A stretch of 64,000 bases of DNA from positions 1 to 64,000 of the forward strand of contig NZ_BAUV01000025.1 in assembly GCF_000513135.1 (NCBI RefSeq), read 5' to 3'. The notes beneath the pieces were generated by a model. The model was not told where the DNA came from. It worked only from the letters and a program-made list of their open reading frames with translations, and did not search any database. This stretch comes from Halalkalibacter akibai JCM 9157 (lineage in GTDB: Bacteria; Bacillota; Bacilli; Bacillales; Bacillaceae_D). The translations under genes and the position numbers were made by a program. Numbering within the stretch: the stretch's first letter is position 1; each line of letters starts with the position of its first letter. Shown here piece after piece: positions 34,686-43,022 of the stretch.

Positions 34686-36617
34686 ATGAGTGCTATTAGT
34701 GGAGTTTTATATTTCAATAAGAAGGAAGTCAATTTCGCAAAAAAAATAACTACTGGAATTGACCATTTAAAGAATTTTCATTTTGACGACATTGGAACAT
34801 GGAAAAAAGGCAATATAATACTTGAATGTCACTCCCAATGGATTACACCAGAATCGGTTGATGAGGTTTTACCTTATTATGACTATGAGAGAAAAGTTGC
34901 AATAACGGCAGATGCGATCATTGATAATCGAAAAGAATTATTTGATATTTTACAAGTTAATCGAAATGTTAGAAAAACCATGCCAGATAGTCAATTAATT
35001 GTTTTAGCTTATCAAAAGTGGGGGGCAGATGCACCTAAGTATTTAATAGGTGATTTTGCCTTTGTCATCTGGGATGAGAAAAATAAAAAGTTATTTGCTG
35101 CAAGGGATTTTAGTGGTTCAAGAACTTTATATTTTTATCATGATGACAATCATTTTGCCTTTTCTACTTTAATAGAGCCTTTATTTACATTACCTTATAT
35201 TAATAAGAAATTAAATGAAGAATATTTAGCTGAATTTCTTGCTGTTCCTGGAAATACTGAAGCTGTTGACATGACAACAACTATATACCAATCTATAAAA
35301 CAAATTCCACCATCACATTCTCTGACACTATCAGAAGGGGACTTAACACTAAGGCGCTATTACAAAATAGAGGTAGAAAACACTATCAAACTTAAAACAA
35401 ATGAGGAGTATGAAGAGGCATTCCTTGAAATCTTTAGTCGAGCAGTAACGGATAGATTACGAACATATGGAAATGTTGGGTCCCAGTTAAGTGGCGGATT
35501 AGATTCTGGTTCTGTAGTAAGTGTAGCGGCAAAGGAGTTAAGTAAAGAAAATAAACGACTACATACCTTTAGCTATATACCACAAGATGATTTCTCTGAC
35601 TGGACTTCTAAGTACTATTTAGCTGATGAAACACCATTTATAAAGGAAACTGTTAATTTTGTTGGTAATATAGAAGACCATTATTTGAGTTTTGAAGGAA
35701 AGAACAGTTTGGTTGAAATTGACGATTTCCTAGAAATAATGGAGATGCCATACAAATTTTTTGAGAATTCCTTCTGGTTAAAAGGAATAAATCAAATTGC
35801 GAATGAAAGAGGAATCAAAATCATGTTAAACGGGGCAAGAGGGAATCATTCAATTTCTTGGGGCTCCTACAGTTTGAACTTGAACTATTACTCAAAATTG
35901 TTAAAGAAGTTTAGGTGGTTGAAATTAAATGAAGAATTAGAATCTTACTGTAATACAATTCATAGTGGAAAAAAAGTAATGTTGCCCTTAGTAATTAAGA
36001 ATACTTTTGGTTACGGTAAAGGCTTTAGTAATTCTACTAAATTAATTAACCCCCAATTTGCTGAGAAGTATAAAGTCTATGAAAAACTAAAGGAAAAAGG
36101 AGTGGATGTTAGCGGGGCCCATCCTACAAACTTAACTGCTTACAGATTAAAGTATTTTCAACAGCTACATACTTGGAATAATAACGGTATAGTTGGAACT
36201 AAATTATCTCTCAGAAATGGGGTATGGGATCGTGACCCAACTAATGATTTACGTGTAATAAAGTTCTGTTTGTCATTACCAGAAGTACAATTTGTTACTA
36301 AAGGTATGGACCGTTCTTTAATCAGACGCGCTACAAAAGGGTTACTTCCTAACTCAGTAAGGTTAAACCATAATAAAAGAGGGATTCAATCAGCAGACAC
36401 AATTCATAGAATGAAACCCCAATGGAAAGAGTTTATGAATGAAGTTAGTCAATTAACAGATGATCCTATAGTATCTGAATTTTTAAATATTGATGCTATC
36501 AATAAGTCGTTATCTAAATTTAAAAATAATCCAAAACCTGAGTTAGTGTTAAATAATCAATTTAAGATTCTAGTCCATAGTTTAATAATAAAAAGGTTTC
36601 TTAATCAGTTTAATTGA
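34686..36617 (+). CDS. Lasso peptide cyclase C2 (asparagine synthetase-like)
   Basis: This intact 643-aa cyclase adenylates the ring Asp/Glu side chain and closes the lasso macrolactam. Residue 2 is Ser (MSAISGVLYF), so the N-terminal glutaminase-like domain lacks the catalytic Cys, as in lasso cyclases. The C-terminal synthetase domain has SQLSGGLDSGSVVSVAAKEL (PP loop, about residues 260-279) and a conserved end block RATKGLLPNSVRLNHNKRG. It is about half identical by eye to C1, so C1-A1 and C2-A2 look like a tandem duplication. AAAGGGAAAG precedes the ATG. Confidence 0.92.
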   Translation: MSAISGVLYFNKKEVNFAKKITTGIDHLKNFHFDDIGTWKKGNIILECHSQWITPESVDEVLPYYDYERKVAITADAIIDNRKELFDILQVNRNVRKTMPDSQLIVLAYQKWGADAPKYLIGDFAFVIWDEKNKKLFAARDFSGSRTLYFYHDDNHFAFSTLIEPLFTLPYINKKLNEEYLAEFLAVPGNTEAVDMTTTIYQSIKQIPPSHSLTLSEGDLTLRRYYKIEVENTIKLKTNEEYEEAFLEIFSRAVTDRLRTYGNVGSQLSGGLDSGSVVSVAAKELSKENKRLHTFSYIPQDDFSDWTSKYYLADETPFIKETVNFVGNIEDHYLSFEGKNSLVEIDDFLEIMEMPYKFFENSFWLKGINQIANERGIKIMLNGARGNHSISWGSYSLNLNYYSKLLKKFRWLKLNEELESYCNTIHSGKKVMLPLVIKNTFGYGKGFSNSTKLINPQFAEKYKVYEKLKEKGVDVSGAHPTNLTAYRLKYFQQLHTWNNNGIVGTKLSLRNGVWDRDPTNDLRVIKFCLSLPEVQFVTKGMDRSLIRRATKGLLPNSVRLNHNKRGIQSADTIHRMKPQWKEFMNEVSQLTDDPIVSEFLNIDAINKSLSKFKNNPKPELVLNNQFKILVHSLIIKRFLNQFN

Positions 36618-36631
36618 AAGGAGGTGATAAT

Positions 36632-36814
36632 ATGAAGAACACTTGGAAGAAACCAATGTTAGAAATATTGGATGTGAGCAAGACTTTTAATGGCTCCGGG
36701 GACGCTATTCCAGATTGTTATACAACGGAAAATCCTCAACCAGGAAGGTCTCCTATTCAAGATCCTGAAACATCTAATGCGGCGTGCAAGCCCAAGGGGA
36801 ATTTTGGTAGTTAA
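36632..36814 (+). CDS. Lasso peptide precursor A2, long core with two Cys
   Basis: A near-perfect AAAGGAGGTGATAAT precedes this 60-aa gene. The leader MKNTWKKPMLEILDVSKTF is the paeninodin-type leader with Thr at -2 (T18). The core begins at Asn20 and reaches Asp28 at core position 9 (NGSGDAIPD), the same ring size as A1. The remaining tail is unusually long (32 residues, core of 41) and holds Cys29 and Cys52, which could form a disulfide, and several Pro. It ends in Ser60. Asn as the first core residue is unusual (Gly, Ala, Ser or Cys are usual). An alternative ring from Gly21 to Asp28 would put Thr at -3. Confidence 0.87.
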   Translation: MKNTWKKPMLEILDVSKTFNGSGDAIPDCYTTENPQPGRSPIQDPETSNAACKPKGNFGS

Positions 36815-36854
36815 GTAATTATGTAATGGTAATTATATTGTTTTTTTGAATTAC

Positions 36855-36881
36855 CCCTTATACCTTAAGCAAGTATAAGGG
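36855..36881 (+). other. Stem-loop after precursor A2
   Basis: CCCTTATAC (36855-36863) and GTATAAGGG (36873-36881) form a 9-bp stem followed by CACTTTATT, a poor T run. It is analogous to the stem after A1. It may protect the precursor mRNA or partly terminate before the modification genes. Confidence 0.75.
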
Positions 36882-36914
36882 CACTTTATTGGATCATAGT
36901 AGGGAGGACTTATA

Positions 36915-37841
36915 TTGACTGATCATCAAATCTATAAAGCTTTCGGATTAATAGTAGATAGTGAAATATTTCTACCGGAATTAGTTAAAGCACATAGAGA
37001 AACAGTAATACCTCATGTTGTCATTAAAAAATCTGACCTTCAACAAGTCTGGTTGGAACAAGGTGAAGAGAATAAATACTTTGTGATAAATCATACATCA
37101 ATTCTCTTTCATATGCCAGAAGTAGCCATATTCCTAATCCGAAACGGCAATGAAATCCTCATTTCACCAATGGAAGGTGCTCACGAAGACCATATTCGCC
37201 TATACACACTCGGTACTTGCATGGGGGCAATCTTAATGCAACGAAGAATCCTTCCTTTACATGGTAGTGCGATCGTAATTGACGGTGAAGCATATGCCAT
37301 TGTTGGCGAATCAGGTGCAGGGAAATCAACTTTAGCATCAGCGTTTTTAAAAAGGGGCTATCAGTTATTAAGTGATGATGTCATTCCTGTAACGATCAAT
37401 CAAGAAGGGCAGCCTGTTGTTACTCCTGCCTATCCACAGCAAAAGCTTTGGATGGAGAGTTTACATGAATTTGGCATGACTGCAGACAGTTACCGTCCAA
37501 TCATTGATCGTGAGATGAAATTTGCAATTCCAGTAAAAGATAAGTTTGCATCAGACGATGTTCCATTAGCCGGAGTAATCGAACTATCTAAAACAGATGA
37601 CGCTCATATTACGATGCGACCTGTTCAGAATTTGGAAAGGTTTCCGTTATTATTTGCTCACACATACCGCAACTTCTTCATCGCACCAGCTGGCCTTATG
37701 GATTGGCATTTTAAAACAACAGCCCAAATGGTTAATAAAATGAAATTATTTCAATTACAGCGTCCAATGTCACGCTTTACCGCTCATGAATTAACAGAGC
37801 TAATCTTATCAGCAGTTCGTAAGGAGGAGAAAGTATTATGA
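36915..37841 (+). CDS. HPr-kinase-like lasso precursor kinase (K)
   Basis: This 308-aa homologue of HPr kinase has the P-loop AIVGESGAGKSTLASAFLKRG (first 20 residues near 129-148), preceded by LPLHGSAIVIDG and followed by the metal-site LLSDDVIPV. In paeninodin-type clusters this family phosphorylates the side chain of the C-terminal Ser of the precursor. Both precursors here end in Ser, which supports that role. The TTG start has GGGAGGACTTATA upstream. The B1 gene overlaps its end by four bases, so K-B1-B2 are translated together. Confidence 0.9.
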   Translation: MTDHQIYKAFGLIVDSEIFLPELVKAHRETVIPHVVIKKSDLQQVWLEQGEENKYFVINHTSILFHMPEVAIFLIRNGNEILISPMEGAHEDHIRLYTLGTCMGAILMQRRILPLHGSAIVIDGEAYAIVGESGAGKSTLASAFLKRGYQLLSDDVIPVTINQEGQPVVTPAYPQQKLWMESLHEFGMTADSYRPIIDREMKFAIPVKDKFASDDVPLAGVIELSKTDDAHITMRPVQNLERFPLLFAHTYRNFFIAPAGLMDWHFKTTAQMVNKMKLFQLQRPMSRFTAHELTELILSAVRKEEKVL

Positions 37842-38149
37842 TTAACCAACAGCAATTAACGAAAGATACAGTGATTGTTCAAGTCGAAGGAAATATTGTT
37901 TCGGATATGGATGGAGAAAAGGTCATGCTTAGCATTCAAAACGGTAAATACTATAATCTTGGAGAAATTGGCGGTGAGATTTGGCAATTAATAACAGTAC
38001 CTATATCTATTAGTAATGTTATTGGCCAATTACAAGCTCAATATGAAGTAGAAACAGCAGAGTGCCAAGAACAGGTAACAGCTTTTGTTCAACAATTATT
38101 AGAAGAAGGATTAATTGAAAAAAAGCATAGTGTGAGGAGGCTAGAATGA
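37838..38149 (+). CDS. Lasso leader-binding protein B1 (PqqD-like)
   Basis: This 103-aa PqqD-type RiPP recognition element has the family pattern SDMDGEKVMLSIQNGKYYNLG followed by GGEIWQLI (about residues 26-56). It ends with a helical domain carrying FVQQLLEEGLIE. It binds the precursor leader and delivers it to the B2 protease. It overlaps the kinase gene (ATGA) and is overlapped by B2 (four bases), a fully coupled set. Confidence 0.92.
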   Translation: MINQQQLTKDTVIVQVEGNIVSDMDGEKVMLSIQNGKYYNLGEIGGEIWQLITVPISISNVIGQLQAQYEVETAECQEQVTAFVQQLLEEGLIEKKHSVRRLE

Positions 38150-38601
38150 AAGTTATTAAGAAAACAATCACATTTTTTAAATTAGACCGCGAGCTCAAAT
38201 GGATGTTAGTAGAGGCTTACTTTTTACTAGGATGGGCGAGGTTTTTAAAGACGCTTCCGTTTGCGAAAGTTGCACCGTCATTAGGAAAGAAAATGGATGA
38301 AACACCTTACTCTATCAATCTAGATAATAAAGAAGTATTACAAAAGGTTTCCACTGCCATCCATCTCATGAGTCGTTATACTCCTTGGGAAAGTCAATGT
38401 CTTGTTAAAGCTATTGCTGGAATGCGGATGCTTGAGAGAAGACAGATTGGAAGCACTCTTTACTTAGGAACTGGTAAAGATGACAAGGGAGAATTGGTTG
38501 CTCATGCTTGGTTGCGCAGTGGACCAATATACATTTCTGGATCAGAAGGGATGGAAAAGTTTACGGTTGTAGCAAAGTTTGCAAAAAATAGAACTAGTTA
38601 A
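38146..38601 (+). CDS. Lasso leader peptidase B2 (transglutaminase-like)
   Basis: This 151-aa protein of the lasso B2 family removes the leader after the -2 Thr dipeptide. The catalytic Cys is in PWESQCLVKAIAGMRML (about residue 86) and the His in LVAHAWLRSG (about residue 119), the two signature blocks. The N-terminal region (about 1-70) is the smaller conserved domain. GTGAGGAGGCTAGA precedes the ATG, within the end of B1. Confidence 0.93.
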   Translation: MKVIKKTITFFKLDRELKWMLVEAYFLLGWARFLKTLPFAKVAPSLGKKMDETPYSINLDNKEVLQKVSTAIHLMSRYTPWESQCLVKAIAGMRMLERRQIGSTLYLGTGKDDKGELVAHAWLRSGPIYISGSEGMEKFTVVAKFAKNRTS

Positions 38602-38619
38602 ATTGGAGGAACTAATAAC

Positions 38620-39792
38620 ATGAGAAGTGAACCTGATGTAGCAAAATTACCAAAAGAATTAACACTAATCCTTCAATTTATTAATGATAATAAACGTCTG
38701 ATTCAAAAAGAACAGTTACAAGACGTTGACTGGAATTATTTTCTAGAGCTTGCCATACATCATCGTCTTTTCCCACTATTACATAAGCAAATAAGAAACT
38801 ATAAAAATAATATTATTCCCGGTTATGTATGTCAAACTTTAGAAAAGCAATATAAGTTCAATGTTTTTCGAATGCTCCAACTTAGTGGTGAGATGGAACA
38901 ACTTAGCAAGCTATTATTGTCACAAAATATAAACTCTATTTTTATTAAAGGACCAGTTATTGCACACGATTTATACGGGGATATCTCACTTCGAACTTCG
39001 AGTGATCTAGATTTTCTTGTAGAGTTGAAAAACCTTGAAAAAGTTGAAATAATCTTAAAGCAATTAGGATATGTGAAAAAAGAATTTATTTCTTCGGTAT
39101 TAAATGACTGGAAATGGCGACATTCGAATGTTATTTATTTTGATCCAGTTAAAGATGTAAAGGTAGAGATTCATTGGAGATTGCATCCGGGTCCTGGTAA
39201 AGAACCTAGTTTTAATGAATTATGGCAGAGAAGTAGAGTAAGTAATCTTACGCAATCAATTGTTCATTTTTTGGGGAAGGAAGACCTATTTTTATTTCTT
39301 ATTTCACATGGAGCGAGACATGGATACTGTAGATTAAGATGGTTATATGATATACATCGGTTTATGCAACAGGATGATATTAATTGGGAGAAACTAGATC
39401 AATTGATAAAGACACACCAAAATCGTGTTGTGATTGGTCTTGCTGGTATATTAACGTCAAAAATTTTTGCAACAAAGCTCCCTGAAAATATGGATAAATT
39501 TGTTGCTAGCACTAAAGCGCAACGTCTAGCTACAAATACATTATTTTATTTAGAAGATATGATTAATGTTCATGAGGAGCCACCAGTCGAAGAAGTTTCT
39601 AGATATCATTCAAAATACTTATTTAGTTTAATGTCGATGCCTCAGAAGATGTTGTTTATTTTAAGCTTTTTATATCCATATGCAGAAGATGCAGCGACGT
39701 TACCGCTACCAAAATCACTTCATTTTCTTTATTTTCCTTTACGACCAATGCTATGGGCTTGGAGGAAAACGAAAAAACAAGCTCTATCGTAG
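38620..39792 (+). CDS. Nucleotidyltransferase family protein (N) of the lasso cluster
   Basis: This 390-aa protein has the polymerase-beta-type nucleotidyltransferase block IKGPVIAHDLYGDISLRTSS followed by DLDFLVEL (about residues 109-136), where the DxD binds metal. The following VEIHWRLHPGP and HGARHGYCRLRWLYDIHR stretches are typical of the NTP_transf_5 family found in paeninodin-like lasso clusters. Its role is unproven; it may add a nucleotide or modify the phosphorylated peptide. GGAGGAACTAATAAC precedes the ATG. Confidence 0.8.
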   Translation: MRSEPDVAKLPKELTLILQFINDNKRLIQKEQLQDVDWNYFLELAIHHRLFPLLHKQIRNYKNNIIPGYVCQTLEKQYKFNVFRMLQLSGEMEQLSKLLLSQNINSIFIKGPVIAHDLYGDISLRTSSDLDFLVELKNLEKVEIILKQLGYVKKEFISSVLNDWKWRHSNVIYFDPVKDVKVEIHWRLHPGPGKEPSFNELWQRSRVSNLTQSIVHFLGKEDLFLFLISHGARHGYCRLRWLYDIHRFMQQDDINWEKLDQLIKTHQNRVVIGLAGILTSKIFATKLPENMDKFVASTKAQRLATNTLFYLEDMINVHEEPPVEEVSRYHSKYLFSLMSMPQKMLFILSFLYPYAEDAATLPLPKSLHFLYFPLRPMLWAWRKTKKQALS

Positions 39793-39804
39793 GGGGGATT
39801 TTCT

Positions 39805-41595
39805 ATGAAGGATATTATTTATTTTCTGAAACAAATTCATGAATACGCTGGAAAGAGATTATATATTAATATGTTTGCGATGATGCTGATAGGTTTGCTA
39901 GACGGAGTTGGAATTCTTCTTCTTATTCCAATGATTGCGATGACGGGCATAGTCGACATGGATGCTACTGGAACACCGGTAGCAGGGTTGTTTGGATTTT
40001 TGCAAGAAATTCCGAATGTAATAGGACTAGAAGGAGTACTAGTTACGTTTGTTTTAATTGTAATCTTGCAGAATATAGTTAATAAACAAATAACAGTACG
40101 CAACTCAAAAATTCAGCATGGATTTTTTAGAAATATGAGGGTAGAAACATATAATCTATTACTGCATGCCAATTGGAAGTTTTTTATTAAAAATAGAAAG
40201 TCTGATCTTATCAATTTTTTAACAGCTGAAATTGCGAGATCAAGCGCTGGGACTCATTCTTTCTTACAGTTTCTTGCGTCGTTGATTTTCACTTTTATTC
40301 AAATCGTTTTAGCCTTTTGGCTATCTCCTTCTATTACATCTTTTGTATTAATTTGTGGACTATTTTTACTTTTCTTCAATCGTAAATTTTTAAAAAGATC
40401 GATAGAACTAGGTTCACGAAATTTTAGTTTAGGTAGAGAATTTTTAGGTGGAATTACTGATCAAATCAATGGTATTAAAGATATTAAAAGTAATGCATTA
40501 GAAGCATCAAGGATGGAATGGTTTAATCAAGTAACAAAGAGAATGGAAACTGAACATATTGAATATACCGTCTTAAAAACAACATCACAGCTATATTATA
40601 AAATTGCATCAGCTGTTCTTATTGCAGGGTTTATTTACATTGCTGTTCAACTCTTTAACGCTCAAGCAGCTCAACTCATGCTGATCATTGTGATTTTTTC
40701 ACGACTGTGGCCGAGGGTTGCTGGGATTCAAGGGTCCCTTGAGCAAATTGCAACTACACTGCCTTCTTTTAAAGCGGTGAAAGCATTGCAAAATGATTGT
40801 CGTAGTGCGAGAGAATTTGAAGACTTTAATCAAGGGAATATAACGCCAATGGAAGTTCATAAGAGAATTGAATGTCAGGAGATCTTCTTTTGTTACAATG
40901 ATTCTTCTTATGCGTTAAAGAACATTAATTTATCCATTCCGGCGAATAAAATGACAGCCTTTGTCGGACGATCAGGAGCAGGAAAAAGTACGTTAATTGA
41001 TCTACTCATGGGTCTAAATCAACCAGAAAAAGGTCAGGTCTTAATCGATGGAATACCACTAACAAACGAAAACTTAATTTCTTTACGAAGAGCGATAAGC
41101 TACGTTCCTCAAGACCCATTCTTATTCAATTCAAGTATTCGTGAGAATCTAGAATTAGTCGTTCCGGATGCATCAGAAGCAGCGATGTGGGAAGCTCTTG
41201 AGTTTTCTTCAGCCGCAGAGTTTGTAAGAAAGCTTCCTGAAGGCTTAGATTCTGTCATTGGAGACCGTGGGATTAAATTATCAGGTGGAGAACGTCAACG
41301 CCTTGTGTTAGCAAGAGCCATACTTCGAAGACCTTCTATTCTCGTATTAGATGAAGCAACTAGTGCGCTAGATACCGAGAACGAAGCGAAAATACAAAAA
41401 GCGTTAGAGCGATTAAAAGGAAAAATGACTATCATTGTCATTGCTCATCGTTTATCGACGATTCGAAATGCCGATCAAGTAGTGGTCTTAAATGACGGAG
41501 AGATTATTCAAAGAGGTGGCTTTAAACAGCTTGCCGAAGAAAAGAAAAGTACATTTAGCCATTTGTTACAAAATCAATTAGAAGCAACACCATAA
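39805..41595 (+). CDS. ABC transporter, lasso peptide export/immunity (D)
   Basis: This 596-aa half-transporter has a six-helix membrane domain fused to an ATPase. It has Walker A FVGRSGAGKSTLIDLLMG (about residues 388-405), the Q-loop YVPQDPFLFN, the signature LSGGERQRL (about 494-502) and Walker B ILVLDEATSALD. As the last gene of the cluster it probably exports the mature lasso peptide and provides self-protection. No N-terminal C39 peptidase domain is present, consistent with B2 doing the cleavage. GGGGGGATTTTCT precedes the ATG and a terminator follows. Confidence 0.93.
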   Translation: MKDIIYFLKQIHEYAGKRLYINMFAMMLIGLLDGVGILLLIPMIAMTGIVDMDATGTPVAGLFGFLQEIPNVIGLEGVLVTFVLIVILQNIVNKQITVRNSKIQHGFFRNMRVETYNLLLHANWKFFIKNRKSDLINFLTAEIARSSAGTHSFLQFLASLIFTFIQIVLAFWLSPSITSFVLICGLFLLFFNRKFLKRSIELGSRNFSLGREFLGGITDQINGIKDIKSNALEASRMEWFNQVTKRMETEHIEYTVLKTTSQLYYKIASAVLIAGFIYIAVQLFNAQAAQLMLIIVIFSRLWPRVAGIQGSLEQIATTLPSFKAVKALQNDCRSAREFEDFNQGNITPMEVHKRIECQEIFFCYNDSSYALKNINLSIPANKMTAFVGRSGAGKSTLIDLLMGLNQPEKGQVLIDGIPLTNENLISLRRAISYVPQDPFLFNSSIRENLELVVPDASEAAMWEALEFSSAAEFVRKLPEGLDSVIGDRGIKLSGGERQRLVLARAILRRPSILVLDEATSALDTENEAKIQKALERLKGKMTIIVIAHRLSTIRNADQVVVLNDGEIIQRGGFKQLAEEKKSTFSHLLQNQLEATP

Positions 41596-41602
41596 CCAAG
41601 TG

Positions 41603-41628
41603 GGGTGACAGTTTAATTGTCACCCTTT
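41603..41628 (+). terminator. Lasso operon terminator
   Basis: GGGTGACA (41603-41610) pairs with TGTCACCC (about 41618-41625), followed by TTTAG. The T run is short. Confidence 0.7.
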
Positions 41629-41673
41629 AGTCATGGGAGAGATGTTTGGATGAAGAAAGTAGGAGGGAAGACC

Positions 41674-42636
41674 ATGCTAGGTCTTTTATTTGTATTTGTT
41701 GTTCTCATTTTATACACCATTTGGGATAACAACCGGATTATTGTCGTAGAACAGGAAATAGAGATAGAGGATCTCCCTAGTGAGTTAGAAGGGTTTACAA
41801 TATTGCAAGTAACCGATTTACATGAAAAAGAGTTTGGAAAATTGCAGAAGAGGTTAACTAGTAAGATTAACCATGTACCTTATGATGTGATTGTTTTTAC
41901 TGGGGATCTGTTAGACAGTAGTACTAGTACAAATTATCAACCTGTTTATGACTTATTAGATGGTATTCATAACAAAGAGCATGCCTTGTATGTAGGAGGT
42001 AACGCTGACCCGTCTAATTACCTTTTACATCCTAATTATCCTTTCCAAAAAGTTGAATTTATCAAAGGGATGGAAGAGCGAGGAGTTAGGTTACTAGATT
42101 CTATTTATTCTCTTAATGACTTTCCTATCCATTTCTTGGAGTTTGAAAGAGCAATCGTTGACCCTAGTAGAAAACTTTCTGAAATTGAGGCAAGAGGAGT
42201 ACCTAAGAACGATGTATATAAAGACTATTTTAAAAATGAGAGGAAGTTAAATGAAGACATGCTCTCATTAGAGCAAATCAAGCAGTCAAATGATGTGATC
42301 ATTGCTTTGCATCACTATCCAATCGTTGACTTTCGCATCGACTTTTACCGAGATAATCCACAGTATAATTTCCGCAATTTCGACCTCATCATCACTGGCC
42401 ACTACCACGGCGGTCAAATCCGCCTCCCGTTTTTAGGAGCACTATTCGTTCCAGAACCATGGTACGATCGAAACGGACTGTTCCCGCCGCAAGACCGGGT
42501 CAAAGGTCTCTGGGAGTACGAAGGAACTAAGCAATACGTCAGTGCTGGATTAGGAAGTAGTGATGCCATTCCTTTCTTGAAATTTCGTTTTCTAAATCCA
42601 CCTGAAATTAATGTGTTAACGCTAAAAAGAAAATGA
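41674..42636 (+). CDS. Metallophosphoesterase, membrane-anchored (YkuE/YaeI-like)
   Basis: This 320-aa protein has one N-terminal membrane helix (about residues 2-20) and an outward calcineurin-like phosphoesterase domain. The metal motifs are VTDLHEKEFG, FTGDLLDSS, GGNADPSN (Ala replaces the His of GNHD), IALHHYP and ITGHYHGGQIRLP. The ATG at 41674 is chosen because GGAGGG lies six bases upstream; an earlier ATG at 41650 is possible. Relatives act on phospholipid or lipid-A-type substrates; the substrate here is unknown. It is outside the lasso operon. Confidence 0.85.
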   Translation: MLGLLFVFVVLILYTIWDNNRIIVVEQEIEIEDLPSELEGFTILQVTDLHEKEFGKLQKRLTSKINHVPYDVIVFTGDLLDSSTSTNYQPVYDLLDGIHNKEHALYVGGNADPSNYLLHPNYPFQKVEFIKGMEERGVRLLDSIYSLNDFPIHFLEFERAIVDPSRKLSEIEARGVPKNDVYKDYFKNERKLNEDMLSLEQIKQSNDVIIALHHYPIVDFRIDFYRDNPQYNFRNFDLIITGHYHGGQIRLPFLGALFVPEPWYDRNGLFPPQDRVKGLWEYEGTKQYVSAGLGSSDAIPFLKFRFLNPPEINVLTLKRK

Positions 42637-42681
42637 AAAAGAGGTTTAGAGTTTGTGAGGACGGGTATATAGATGATAAAA

Positions 42682-42713
42682 AGAAAAAAGATGGGGCTAT
42701 GAGCTCCCATCTT
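42682..42713 (-). terminator. Terminator of the SinI-like gene
   Basis: Read on the minus strand, AAGATGGG and CCCATCTT pair around a 10-nt loop and run into TTTTCTTTTT. It lies 31 bp after the SinI-like stop. Confidence 0.85.
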
Positions 42714-42743
42714 CCGTCCATTTCTACCGCACTTTTACAACAA

Positions 42744-42887
42744 TCATAGTTGATTTGCTTTTTTAGTATGTAAAATAAATTCTTTCACTTCTTCAGGTGT
42801 GAGACCGAGTTGTTTGGCTTCCAGTAAGAGTTCAACCCATTCCAGGTCCATTGCTTTCATGTTTTCTTCTTTTGACGATACAATCAC
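42744..42887 (-). CDS. SinI-like antirepressor, 47 aa
   Basis: The core MDLEWVELLLEAKQLGLTPE followed by EVKEFI (residues 13-38) matches the SinI dimerisation domain. B. subtilis SinI reads LDQEWVELMVEAKEANISPE then EIRKYL at the same place. SinI binds SinR and stops it repressing eps and matrix genes. The start is GTG 42887, with GGAGG eight bases upstream. The gene has a c-di-GMP-I riboswitch as its 5' leader and its own terminator, so it is a single-gene unit. No SinR-type helix-turn-helix protein is in the window. The partner is therefore inferred from the SinR boxes at 7685 and 32388. Confidence 0.88.
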   Translation of the reverse strand: MIVSSKEENMKAMDLEWVELLLEAKQLGLTPEEVKEFILHTKKANQL

Positions 42888-42902
42888 GTTTCATTCCTCC
42901 AT

Positions 42903-42997
42903 TGTTCGGTAACTCAGCCATCATAGTAAAATTCGAATCTTCACCTTAGACCTGAAGTTTTGCGCCCTTATTTTTCAATAAGTTAGCCTTTTTCATT
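42903..42997 (-). ncRNA. Cyclic di-GMP-I (GEMM-I) riboswitch
   Basis: On the minus strand the segment reads AAAAAGGCTAAC, then a hairpin CTTAT-TGAAAA-ATAAG, then GGCGCAAAACTTCAGGTCTAAG. It ends TATGATGGCTGAGTTACCGA. These are, in order, the conserved blocks of the c-di-GMP-I aptamer (GGCAAAC, GNRA-type capped helix, ACGCAAAGCC..GGCCUAA, and the GGUURCCGA-type 3' strand). The aptamer ends three bases before the GGAGG of the SinI-like gene. No terminator lies between, so control of translation or RNA stability is more likely than attenuation. Confidence 0.9.
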
Positions 42998-43022
42998 ATT
43001 TTCAGTTTTTTCAGTAACGAAA

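Noticed and set aside
32499-36617. Two AsnB asparagine synthetases
   Set aside because: Both have Ser instead of the catalytic Cys at position 2 and each is followed by a leader-core precursor, with B1, B2 and a transporter downstream; they are lasso cyclases.
42414-42710. 98-codon minus-strand frame overlapping the metallophosphoesterase end
   Set aside because: It is antisense to a well-supported enzyme and runs through the terminator of the SinI-like gene; no ribosome binding site.
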